From: Umbilicaria muhlenbergii
Taxonomy: Eukaryota; Ascomycota; Lecanoromycetes; Umbilicariales; Umbilicariaceae
NCBI GenBank assembly: GCA_000611775.1
Contig: KK106985.1
Coordinates: 2,094,291 to 2,158,290 of the forward strand
Reading direction: 5' to 3'
DNA length: 64,000 nt
Shown piece after piece: positions 10,370 through 20,108 of the stretch. Position 1 is the stretch's first letter, and the number at the start of each line of letters is the position of its first letter. The position numbers and the translations under genes are program-made. Below the pieces are notes generated by a model. That model was not told the origin of the DNA and did not search any database. It saw only the letters and a program-made list of their open reading frames with translations.

Positions 10370-11761
10370 TTAGCGAATGTAGAAGTCGCAAGGAGCCGCA
10401 CACTCCTCTCCATCAGCGACGTCGTCAAACTTCTTTGCCAACCAGAGGTTACCAAGGTCATCGTCAGCAACATCTTCCTCCTCGACGGAACGGATGTAGA
10501 AATCGCAAGGAGCCGCGCACTCCTCTCCGTCCGCAACATCGTCAGACTTCTTTGCCAACCAGAGACCATTAAGGCCGTCGTGAGCATCGTCAGCAACGTC
10601 TTCATCGACGGAACGGATGTAGAAATCGCATGGCGCTGCACAGTCCTCGACATCTTCAGACTCCTTGACTAGCTCAGCATCTAGCTCAGCATCGCGCTTC
10701 TCTGGCAAATTCGAGCCTTCAGCAGGTCCTACGGGGAGCGGATGGACCAAAATGTCGGCAGATTCCTACAATATTCTCAGTATACTTCTAACAGAGCACT
10801 ACGAAGCGAGAAGTAGCTAGGAAAGACTTACCTCGGAGCGGATGTAGAAATCGCACGGAGCTGCGCAATCCTCAATGTCCTCGGAATCTTTGACTAGCTC
10901 GACCTCACGCTTCGCTGGCTCGGGCTCATCGACAGAGCGGATGTAAAAGTCGCACGGAGCTGCACAATCCTCAATGTCCTCGGCCTTGGCGACAATACCA
11001 ATGTCCTTGGGGTGACGCTTCACGAAGCCCGGGACAGCAATACGAGCTGTGAAGAGACGGTGTAGGAGATCAGCAGGTCGTTCCCAAGATAGGCAAGAGA
11101 TAATATGCAAAGCAAACTTCAGGAAGAGAGAAAATGTTGAGGGGAACGAACAAACGCGTCAAGAAAGATAATGTGGGCGATGAGTGGTCGTACATGTACG
11201 CAAAGACAGAAACGAACTGGAAGCGCCCTCTCCCAATAGGGTCTCTCGGTCGTGTTCACTACAGGACGGCGAGTCTATCTAGGATCAAAGATACAAGGAG
11301 CCGAGATGATTGGATGTTAAAACAGAACGACAACGCTTTACCAAAGAGAAAGGATACAAAACCATTGGTACAATAGAACACGATCAAACTAACAGGAAAA
11401 CTTAGACAGGAACTACGATGAAAGGAGGCTTACTCTCGCCACGCTTGCCGCCTACAAAGTGGATTGAGTCGCCGCCTGAGAACGTAACGGCTGCAAAGAC
11501 GGTTAGGCATCAAGGCTCTACTCGTATTGTGGACAATGTCATACTCTGCGGCTCAGGAAGAGCTGCAGCGACGCGCTTCTCGGAGTATCCGATCTGACCG
11601 TCTGGCAATTCTTGGACAACTGCAAGCATGATTAACGAAGAAACACCAAGTAGTGTGGACAGTGTTCTACCCTGCGGGCCTGGGAGAGCCGCAGCAGCCA
11701 CGCCTTTGAGGGTGAGAGTAGTGGCGACAATCGCGAGAAGTGTAGCAGGGAACGACTTCAT
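10370..11761 (-). CDS. Secreted repeat-peptide precursor with five CAAPCDFYIR cores (Kex2-processed repeat protein / putative RiPP or pheromone-like)
   Basis: Five exons: 11761-11671, 11619-11545, 11490-11434, 11046-10832 and 10765-10370. Every junction keeps frame (278 codons, 277 residues). The protein starts with a clear signal peptide (MKSFPATLLAIVATTL...). A pro-region follows with two related units, each ALPxPQ and then a segment ending in KR. Then come five repeats, each with the invariant 10-mer CAAPCDFYIR preceded by acidic residues (IEDC, VEDC, GEEC). Dibasic sites lie between the cores (AKR, EKR, AKK, AKK). The last core is the exact C-terminus of the protein. This is the architecture of alpha-factor-like precursors, Kex2-processed repeat proteins and fungal RiPPs: ER entry, kexin cleavage in the Golgi, secretion of short peptides. 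The two cysteines three residues apart could form a tight disulfide. The core lacks the W-C-...-G-x-x-C pattern of known Pezizomycotina alpha-pheromones, so function is unassigned. The largest intron (11433-11047, 387 nt) is the least certain part. Confidence 0.8.
10373..10966 (-). repeat. Five-copy peptide-core repeat within the precursor gene
   Basis: The codons for CAAPCDFYIR lie at 10937-10966, 10838-10867, 10613-10642, 10490-10519 and 10373-10402 (copies 1 to 5 in protein order). All five translate identically. Eight of the ten codons nevertheless differ between copies at the third base (for example Pro is CCG, CCG, CCA, CCT, CCT). Copies 3-5 share a longer acidic spacer unit (DVADD...LWLAKK), suggesting they arose by later tandem duplication than copies 1 and 2. 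Confidence 0.9.
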
Positions 11762-13393
11762 CTTGACTGATGATTCCTGGACCTGTCTTGGTGATCAGCG
11801 AAACTAGAGATTAGGTCTTGATAGGAAGCAGCCAGAGGGAAGGAGGCACTGGGATGGAGGTTGAGGACAAGGACTGGTACGTGTAGTGAGATTATACACA
11901 ATACGCGAGATCTTGGGCATCCGAATTTAGTGCCAAAGACTGGAGGAGATTGCTTACTGTGTACTAGAGAGTGTCGGAATGTGTTGTTGGGGCAAGAATG
12001 GATTGATTTGTTCAAGATGGAGCGTAGAGTGTGTAGGTGGACGGAAGATGGTGAGAAGGTGTGATGTGGAAAGAGGCAAAGGTTCATGGCAGAGATGCTG
12101 TCTTTTGTAGTCGTGGGAGAAATGGAAATTACGGCGTGAATGCGGAGCCAGAATCCGCTATCACTCGGTATCATCAGACACAGGAGATAAGACAAGTAAG
12201 TGAAGTAGCCGATTGAGATGATGGCCGATCAAAGTCACTGATAGCTGCCTCACTGATCAAAATCTACAGGTCTTCTATTTCACCACGGCAAAAACGATTC
12301 TAGATACTTCCTAGTATCAGTCTACAGAGCGGACCCGGGGCATTCTGATGCATGCTTCGAGTCTAGATGTATGCCTCCCAGACAATTTGTGCCGGAACGA
12401 AGAAGAGAGATGGGGAAGGCAAGATGAGGTGAGTATAGCCTGCCCTCACAGACAACGATCTACATGAAGGTCGTGGATTAATGTTTGATATCAGACTAGC
12501 GACCGATTGTAGATTATGCAGGAACACGGTTATCTGTCGGTGGCGCTTGCTCGTCAGCTCGGGAGCCAAGCCAATCGGGAGCCGCTGAGCAAGAGCCCTC
12601 AGGCAAATATAAAGCTGCCTGATGTGAATTCTGGAGAATTTGTCAGAAGCTTTTTGCGCCTGGATCTGGATCCGAGAGAAGCGGCCCTCGACGTCGACGT
12701 CTGGTCCAGACCCTCTAGCGAGGCCGCCAATCAAAATCAAGGTGGCTCCATGCTGACGCTAGCCGTCCAAGCATGCGCTTTGACGACGTTGTGCGGTGCG
12801 GAATTTCTTTCCGAAGACGTTCGACGTTCATGTTCGTCGTGCTCGATGCGGTCAAATCACCGTAAGTGGACAGCGGCCGCAGACCGTTCTTCTACGCATT
12901 CACATGGAGGTCAGGTGAAGAATGTTCAGTTTGCATGTGATGCACTTTTCCCCAGCATGTGCTGGTGGAGCGGGGCTTACGTAGAAGCAGCTTGCTTTTC
13001 GGACATGCTCGGAGATGAGGCTTGCTCCTGAAGGGGATGGAAGCGTCACTCGTCATAATTAGCACAGCAGATTGGCTGTGGCGAACAAGGTTCTACGGCA
13101 TGTTGAGGCGATGTATAGGAACAGGAACAGCATACATTTCGTTTGTTGTTGATGTGTCGAAGGAGGATATTGTACGAGATCTAGTGAGGATTACTGCACA
13201 GGGCCACCAGTACCACCGTAGTCGAGCCCTTGCAGCTCAAACTCGAGCACACATATGAAGAAAGCCAAACCCAGCATCATCAATCAATGAACCCCCCTCC
13301 TATGCCCCAACCTCCACCTCCACCGCCCGCTCCACCACCCCCCTCTCCTTTCCCCAGATCCCAAGACTCCATTCACCCCCTTCAACTTCTTCA
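11762..13393. other. Gene-free stretch upstream of the repeat-peptide gene
   Basis: The first several hundred bases are presumably the promoter and 5' UTR of the precursor gene. Open frames at 12516-13031 (+) and 12363-12740 (-) show no recognisable domain, signal peptide or splice-supported extension, and their translations look random. A proline-rich frame at 13230-13610 (+) is the shadow of the G-rich antisense oxygenase relic. No RNA gene or repeat was recognised. Confidence 0.5.
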
Positions 13394-14417
13394 CTACATG
13401 CCGTCCATAAACAACCCCTCCCCGCCGCCCACACTCCCAACCCAACACGCCGCCCCCGGCTTGAAGACAAACGGCACACGATACCTTCCCCTTCCCCTCC
13501 CACTCCCAGCACCAGTCCTCCTCACCCGCTGCACCGTCCCTCCGAACCACCCCTCACCAACCCCCCCTATCAAATCCCCGACATCGACAACAACACCGCC
13601 GGCACCATAAGGAGCTGGGATCCAGAACGCCGGCGGCATCGAGCACTTCGAGAACCGCCGGTGCGGTCTTGGTGCAGGAGCGTCCGAAGGCCGGAGTCAG
13701 CGTGGGGCGTGCAGCCAAAGGAGTGCGGAGGTGTGGACCAAGGGGGTAAAGTAAAGGAAGCGGGGTGGTGGGGAGGGAAGAGTGCTGGTGGGAGAGGAAG
13801 TGGGAAGAAGGGGTGTTGTCGAAGGGGGACGGCGAGGAGGGAGAGGATGTGGGAGGAGAGGGGTTGGGGCGAGGAGTGCAGGCGGGAGGGGTGCGGATGT
13901 GAACGCCCGATTTCGAAGCTTCTTTTTGGTCGGAGGAGCTAGGTTGGAGGGGGGGGGGGATAGCGGGTGGAGAGTTTGGGTTCGCTTTGGACTAGTATAT
14001 ATCGGTGATGAGTGTTCGAGGGCTGGTTGTGAGGTAATTTCGTTACTCAATGAGGACATAGGAGAGGCCTCCATACCCTCTGTAGGTAGGTGTTGTTGGT
14101 CTCGTCCCAGAAACGTCTTTATTGGTCAGCTTCATCTTCTCCTCTTCCGCAAGATTGAAGAATTCCTTCGCCATACCGAATACATCCTCGTGACTGAAGC
14201 TCAAGGGAGCATTGATGAGGTATGCAGAGCCAGTGGTCGCGAAGACGTCATAAAGCCGTTGGCCTAGAGCTGAGAGCTCTGATTCGGAATGGTTTGGCGG
14301 TAGATAAAGGGGCCAGTCGACGATAGGGAGACTTTCGAAGGAGGTAGTTATTTCGACTGTATGATCGAATAGACTGGAGGAATAGTTGATAAGACGGGAA
14401 AGAAAGGAATTTACCAA
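13394..14417 (-). pseudogene. Decayed 2-oxoglutarate/Fe(II)-dependent oxygenase (isopenicillin N synthase-like)
   Basis: The 5' part (14417-14043) encodes a DIOX_N-like segment: SLPIVDWPLYLPP, a helix LGQRLYDVFATTGSAYLI, FGMAKEFFNLAEEEKMKL and TYRGYGG. The rest of the family is present in order but scattered over three frames: LPLLYFTPL, PHADSGLRTLLHQDRTGG, LEVLDAAGV, then WIPAPYG...VDVGDLIGG...VQRVRR...YRVPFVF at 13639-13394. The HxD pair of the iron site survives (HAD). At the distal ligand the usual HRV reads QRV. At least two frame changes lie around 13630-13680 and more upstream, the 5' part ends in a stop codon, and no ATG precedes the N-terminal block. Such enzymes hydroxylate or desaturate small molecules in secondary metabolism. 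The combination of shifts and ligand loss argues for a relic rather than a spliced gene, though a poor assembly of this GC-rich tract is an alternative. Confidence 0.7.
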
Positions 14418-15062
14418 AGCATGAAGACTATCGGTGGAAAAGAACGAGATGTACGGGTGGATACTAGCTGTAGAGATTGAATGGAAAACGCTTGGATTTC
14501 AAACACAATACGATGAGTGCTGAAGATCTCTTGAACCTCTCAAGCGTGTAAGAAACATAGCGGAACATCCAGTTCCAAAGAGGTATCCAACATCAAACAC
14601 GCTGCATCGTGAAGCAATTCACCACCCACTGATGATGACGTCGACCTCAGCCCCCCACCGCACCATGACACCTCTCGGCACGGGAAACATTATAGCCGAC
14701 GGTACATTCCTCAGCAGTGTTGGTGGTTCGAATCAAGTTCAAGCACTGAATCAATGGGATAAAGGTGGTAAGATGTTGTGGCATGGTCGGATATCTCAGA
14801 CCGTTTTGCAAGTCACGGCGCTTACCTCGACGCCAGGAATTCAACCCGGGTGCGGTTGGATCAACTTTAATACCAACAACTGGACGCATGTAAACTCCTG
14901 ACCCAGGTCTGCTTTCCCTTATATCGCCGTCATTTCAAACCCTTGCATCCAGAACCGTACTACGGAAGAAAGCGTTGGTGCACATGTTCATACAGATGGA
15001 CGAAGTGCGCAACCCGCTCTGGTGCTTTGTACAAAATTCAATTCAGACGCGAAGCTCACCAG
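14418..15062. other. Gene-free stretch between oxygenase relic and complex I 24 kDa gene
   Basis: The only open frame of note is 14632-14901 (+), with a phrase faintly like copper-radical oxidases (ADGTFLSSVGGSNQV). No supporting upstream or downstream blocks could be joined to it, so it is not called a gene. The right end holds the 3' UTR of the complex I gene. Confidence 0.4.
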
Positions 15063-16087
15063 CTATAACGCTCCATCAGTCCTCAACTTCTCATTCCCCC
15101 ATGGCTCCTCCTTCAGACACGTCAGCCCGGCCAAAGGCTCGCAAGTCTTCCTCCCGCTCATTGGGCCCGGCGCTGGCATTTTCACGCCTTTGCCTCCATA
15201 CGTTCGCGGCGTATGTTGCTCTATTTTTGACTCTCCTTGGCCCCTCTCATGCCCTTGTGTGCTTCCCATACCCGTGGTGGAGTGTCCACCCAAACCCGCT
15301 GAGCCCCCTGCCACACCGGTGGCTTCGGCCGTTGCTTGGAGCGCTTTGAGAAGGCTCACCGTCGACTCCGGGGTGAGGTCTTCGTAATAGTCATCATTAA
15401 TTTGGACCATGGGGGCGTTGACGCAGGCGCCGAGGCATTCTACCTCGGAGAATGTGAATAATCCGTCTTTGGTCGTTTCGCCGGGGTGGATGCCGAGGTG
15501 GTCTTCAATGGCTTTCATGATAGCATCGGAGCCGCAACCTCCGAGTTGGCAAGGGGTCTAGAACTACCAGTCAGTGCATATGCGATTGACTAGGGCACTG
15601 GCAGGAGTAATACTGACCGTAGTGCATGCTTGGAGATGGAACCGGCCAACAGGCGATCGGTTGTACATTGTGTAGAAAGTAGCAACCTCGTAGACCCGCA
15701 TCGGGGGCATTTCCAAGATCCGTCCGACCTCATTCATGACGCTAATGCTTGTGAAGCCATGCTGCCGTTGTCCAAGGTCAAGAAGCGGCATCACCGCCGC
15801 TTTCTTGTACTGCGGGGGGTAGCGTTTGAGGATCTCATCGATAAGCTTCTTGTTGAGAGCGTTGAACTCGAACGGGATTTGGGGGTTGTTATTAGGAGCG
15901 TCTCGATGCTACATGGTACATGATCAGTACAAGACCCGAGGAGGTGTAGGCCAGCATCACATACGACTTGTAGCGCATCACTTGCCACGCGGGCGGTAAC
16001 TGAAAGGGTTCGGCATTGAGGACGCTGAGCTAGCCTTGAAGACCGCACGAGGCTCCGAGCTACAAACGGTAGGATTCTGGAAGCCAT
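15063..16087 (-). CDS. nuo24: NADH:ubiquinone oxidoreductase 24 kDa subunit (NDUFV2/NuoE)
   Basis: Three exons: 16087-15965, 15908-15618 and 15557-15063, with introns of 56 and 60 nt, giving 302 residues. This is the thioredoxin-like subunit of the complex I NADH-dehydrogenase module that carries the 2Fe-2S cluster N1a. The start [19 protein letters not shown] is a typical mitochondrial presequence. The family core is complete: [41 protein letters not shown] and [20 protein letters not shown], and the four cluster cysteines in [13 protein letters not shown] and [11 protein letters not shown]. Splicing after GTATGT at 15964 restores the conserved VHR motif. The C-terminus is unusual: about 40 Gly/Ser/Thr/Gln-rich residues sit between TAEATG and the conserved [13 protein letters not shown] tail, making the protein longer than the roughly 265-residue fungal norm. 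Confidence 0.93.
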
Positions 16088-16482
16088 GCTCGACGCCGCC
16101 GGCACTGTTCAAGGCAATGGGTGAGCTTTGCAGGCGTTCGATGCTAGATGATTTGGGTGTATCATGCTTCTGATTGGTAGGTCTGTTGAGAGTGTATTTC
16201 TAGGCACAACTGGCGAATGCTATAGCACTAACAGTCCGAACCCAAACAGGCAGCTGTTCAGCCTTCATTTCTTTGCCTGCCACAAAAGCATAGCACAGTG
16301 GTGTTATGTTGAGGCTTCTCTTGGACATGGCTATGGAGAAGTTTACGGTTTGGTGAGATGAAATCTTTCAATTGCCTAGATGCTCATGAGATCGTTACTG
16401 CATACAGAAGTCTGCATTCCATTGACATTCGTCCCTCATCATCCTGAAACAGCATGCAGAAAGAACATAAAGAAATTCGTCA
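16088..16482. other. Intergenic region, nuo24 promoter and DUF3824 gene 3' end
   Basis: These 395 bases lie between the start of the complex I gene and the stop of the DUF3824 gene, both on the minus strand. No coding or RNA feature was recognised. Confidence 0.45.
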
Positions 16483-19400
16483 TCATGAATGTCGCCGCCT
16501 CCTCCGCCTTTCATTACTACTCCTATCCTCATCACCACCGAACAGCCCATCCGTTAAACTCTTGAAATATTTACCTGCGGTTCCCTTGCCACTGAGCAAT
16601 TCCTCGATCTTCTCCATGATGGGATCCTCGCCTTTGTCTGGTATTCTTCGCCCGTGCTCATCAAAGCGATCGGGCAAGTCGATTGTAGCATCCGATTCTG
16701 CTGGAGAAGGCGATCTGGATTCGTCATGCGAAAGACGCCGACGCTGGTCCCGGTGTTGGCGCCCATCATCTATAGAGCTTTCGCTTTCGTAAATATCATG
16801 GTTACCATGGTGCGTTTTGCGATGTCGGCGGTTGCGGATCTTTTCAGGCGAGCTGGGGCCAGAGGAGTCGATATCAAATTGAACGGATTTGCTAGTGGGC
16901 GCAGGTTGCGAGGACGCACGAGGTTGAGTTACAGGAGGCGCTGCGGATGGTGATGAGGCTCGGGGTGTTCTTAAACCTATAGTAGAAAGTATCAGCGAGG
17001 AGATTTCTCCGTCAGCTCCGGATCGAGTGACGGATCACCCACCCTGGGCATCTTCAACAGTGTGGTGCTCGGTGACGGCAGCAGTGTAAGAGTGTTTATT
17101 GAGAGGTGGCTCAGCACTCACATTCTCCTCTGGTCTCCTCCCTCTCGCTCCCGCATTCGGGTCTGCTGGTTGAGGAGAGTAAGGACCCTGGGGTGGGGCA
17201 TAAGGCCCTTGTGGGGCGTAGCCGTAATCAGGGTGAATTTGAGCGCCCGGCGGAGGTGGGAAGTCTGCGGGATTGTAATTGGGGGACGGGGAGTATCCCG
17301 CGTTGGGCGGCGGAGGAAACGCGTTAGTTGAAGGGTAATAGCCCTCCTGCGGTGGTTGATATGCAGCTGCTTGAGCACCAGGAGGAGGTGGAGTTTGTGG
17401 GGCATATGGCCCAGGCGGATATGGCTGATTGTTGTACTGGCTTTGCTCATCGTATTGGCCATGCTCAGCTTCGTAGCCTAGATCATCGTTAGCTTCACTA
17501 CCCACAGTATGTGGGTACGCTGTTTCCTTACGTTTCCGCGCCTTCTCAGCTTTCTTGCGCTCCTTTTTCTTCGTGTATTCACTTGCAGCAAGGCCAGCCG
17601 CACCAGCAGCTATGCCAGCGGTCGCAAGATCTCTTGTTCGGCTTTGGCTGCGGCTAGGGCTCCTACCACTCTTCTTGCGTCTATGTCTCCTTTTTCGACC
17701 ACCCTCGGAGCTTGATGAGCTACTTCCCCGTCTTCTGTCCCTGCTTCGGCTCCTGCTCATGTCCTGGGCTTGGGCCTGAGCTGCCCCGTAGGCGGCACCG
17801 GCGGCAGCAGCAGGCACAATCTGATCACCAGGAACCTGGCCGTAGTAGCCTGCCTGGCTTGCCGGACGATTATAGTAATCCGGTATATACCCGTTATTCG
17901 CATACACGGGTTCATCCCCATACTCTATAAGTCCAGCACCAGCTCCTGGGACCCCGCGTTGCCCATCGTAAGCTGCGGACTGGGACCTAGACCTCGACCT
18001 CGACCTCGACCTCCTTCTCTCTTCTTTCTCTTCTTTCTCCAGGCTCTTTTTCTTCCTGTTCTCGTAAAGGCCCGCGATGGCAGCGCTGCCGAGGCCAGCA
18101 GCGGCGATAGGAAGTCCAGTGCGGACTCTGCTGCGAGAACGAGATTTGCCCTTGCGGTTTCGGGATTTGCTACGAGCGCGATCGACAAGCGCCGCAACAG
18201 CAGCACCAGCAGCACCAGCTTCTGCAATACGCTTGTTCCTATGACCTGGGTTTCGAGCGTCGGCTTTAGCATCATCGTCGGGGGCCCCAGAGACCGAGTG
18301 GCGTCTGGTCCTGGATCGGCTTCGTCTATCATCCTGATTGCTGTTGTTGTTTTCGTTGTTTCGTGTCCGTGCATAGGCCACTGCCGTTGCTATGGCGGCC
18401 GCTCCAAGACCAAGACCAGCTAACTGCTTGACTCGGGAGTGAGACCGGCTTCGGCTCTTCTTGCGGCGGTGCTTGCGACGGCCTTCACGCTCGGGTGATC
18501 CTTGACGGCTCTTGCTTTCACGATGTTTGCTCCTTGCACGCGAAACGACCTCTGCACCAACGGCACCTAACGCAGCCGCTCCCAAGTCTTTACCGATCCG
18601 CCCACCGCGACTGGACGTTTCCTCGCCCTGCTTTTTGCGATGGTGACGGAGCAACTCTGCCGCTCCAAGACCAGCGATTGCGCCCTCGGCAAGGTGCCGT
18701 CGATGTTCCGGATTCTCATCTCTGCCATATCCTTCTTCGCGGGTCCTCCTGACATACACTATGCTATCATCACTGCTGTATTCGCGGTCGTCCCGTCCAT
18801 GTTGCGAAACAGAGTCATGTGGACTGACCTCACGGCCGCGACGACCGTATCGGCGCTCATCAAAATACTCGTCATCGCTGCCACCACCTTCGATCTTGCG
18901 GACCCTCCGTTCGTAATGGTAATCCTCCTCTCGCTCGGGCTCACGGCGGGCTATTTGGCGGTCCTCTGCGACCTCGGAGCGTTGAACGAGTTGGAAATCC
19001 GACTCTTCACGTGCGGGGATGATAATCGGCGCGCGAGGTGCTTCCTGTATGATGATTTGTTGAGGTTCTTGCCGGATAATGATCGGCGGGGGAGCCTCGG
19101 GACGTTGGAAATACTCTGTTGATCTTGAGTATCGCGCCAGTTCGTAAGGATCACGACGAGGAGGCTCTCTTTCGATATCGCGTTCGTATCGATACTCCCG
19201 CTCGAAACGGCGAGGTGCGGGTTCGGGCGAACGCTCGTATCGTTCGATACGAATGTTCCTCTCTACACGAGGTTCTGGCTCCGGTTCTCGTTCCCTTCGA
19301 ATGATGCGGGTCTCCTCAAAGCGACGCTCCGGTTCCCGTTCGGTGCGGCGGTCATAAACGCTGATACGTTCTTCTTCCTCCTCGCGAGCGGGAGGGATTT

Positions 19401-19503
19401 TATAACGCTTTACGGTCTGGTACGATGCTCGAGGCGACTCGCGGTACGACGAACGGTTGTCATCGTAATCCCGCTCGCGCGATTCCCTGATGATGACTGA
19501 CAT
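16483..19503 (-). CDS. DUF3824-family Arg/Ser/Glu-rich protein
   Basis: Two exons, 19503-17043 and 16976-16483, separated by a 66-nt intron, giving 984 residues. The N-terminal third is dense in Arg, Glu, Asp and Tyr with repeated R-E-R-E-P-E-P units. The middle holds several short units of the DUF3824 type: small Ala/Gly-rich hydrophobic helices (LAGLGLGAAAIATAVAYA; GAAGLAASEYTKKKERKKAEK) set in Arg-Ser runs (RSRSRSRSRSQS, encoded at 17977-18015). A Pro/Gln/Tyr/Gly-rich tract follows. The spliced C-terminus carries KSVQFDIDSS and a short helix (IMEKIEELLSGKGTAGKYFK) before a poly-Arg tail. The family is restricted to fungi. No enzymatic motif or signal peptide is visible and the function is unknown. 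The composition predicts a largely disordered, possibly nuclear or RNA-associated protein. Confidence 0.82.
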
Positions 19504-19836
19504 TTTGAATGGTGTGAGGCCAATACAAGGACGAGTCTAGAGGGATACGGTGGCCAACTCGAACGGTCAACTGCAAGGTTCTCGATGAGGTGAGGTGATG
19601 CTGTAGTTTCGACTGCGGGATGCGGAAGAGCAGAGGTTGGGGGATGAGATAGCGTGGCGCTTATCGCTACCTGATCGTTCAGCTGAAGTGTGCGAGGTGC
19701 AACGGCCGGCTGCGCCTCGATTGTGCTTTAGTGCGACAGTGCGACAGTGAGAGAGAGCTGAGCGCCCGCGGGTTCAAAGTTAAAAGTTAAAATGGCGCAG
19801 GCAGCGAGTGTGACCAGATCGAAGGGGGCGTGACCA

Positions 19837-19868
19837 GGAAGACGGGAAGACGGGAAGACGGGAAGACG
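19837..19868. repeat. Tandem repeat, 8-bp unit GGAAGACG x4
   Basis: Four perfect consecutive copies of GGAAGACG, about 335 bp upstream of the DUF3824 start codon. A related purine-rich tract (GAGAAGGAGAAGGAGAAGGA) lies 50 bases further on. Confidence 0.85.
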
Positions 19869-20061
19869 AGAACTCGACGCTCTCGAAGATGTGTAAGGCG
19901 TATGAGAGATGAAGAGAAGGAGAAGGAGAAGGAGACAGACGGAGGATCAGATGACTGGCAGGATTGTTGAATTTGCGGCTGATGCAGTGACAAGCGTGAC
20001 AAGGGATTGGCTATTGGGAAGGCTGGGAGATGGCCGCGACATGTGTCATACTGGAGCTAAC

Positions 20062-20108
20062 CGTGGAGCGGTGGAGCGGTGGAGCGTTGGAGCGTTGGAG
20101 TGTTGAGC
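20062..20108. repeat. Degenerate tandem repeat, 9-bp unit GGAGCGGTG/GGAGCGTTG
   Basis: About five consecutive copies of a 9-bp unit that changes from GGAGCGGTG to GGAGCGTTG along the array, showing progressive divergence of a slipped repeat. Confidence 0.8.

Noticed and set aside
10370-11761. Annotating the repeat-peptide gene outright as the mating alpha-pheromone precursor (ppg1/ppgA)
   Set aside because: Architecture fits, but the core lacks the Trp-Cys start and the G-x-x-C end typical of Pezizomycotina alpha-pheromones, and I cannot search for class-specific variants. Left as function unassigned.
12516-13031. Open frame of 171 codons as a gene
   Set aside because: No domain, biased composition or splice extension; an overlapping antisense frame of similar quality exists.
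13230-13610. Proline-rich protein on the plus strand
   Set aside because: It is the complement of the G-rich, Gly/Val-coding part of the oxygenase relic, which has recognisable family motifs.
10370-14417. Dikaritin/ustiloxin-type RiPP cluster
   Set aside because: No UstYa/DUF3328-like gene, tyrosinase or peptidase is visible nearby, and the only enzyme is a decayed oxygenase.
14632-14901. Glyoxal/galactose-oxidase-like fragment (ADGTFLSSVGGSNQV)
   Set aside because: A single short resemblance. No second conserved block (copper ligands, Kelch repeats) could be found in any frame nearby.
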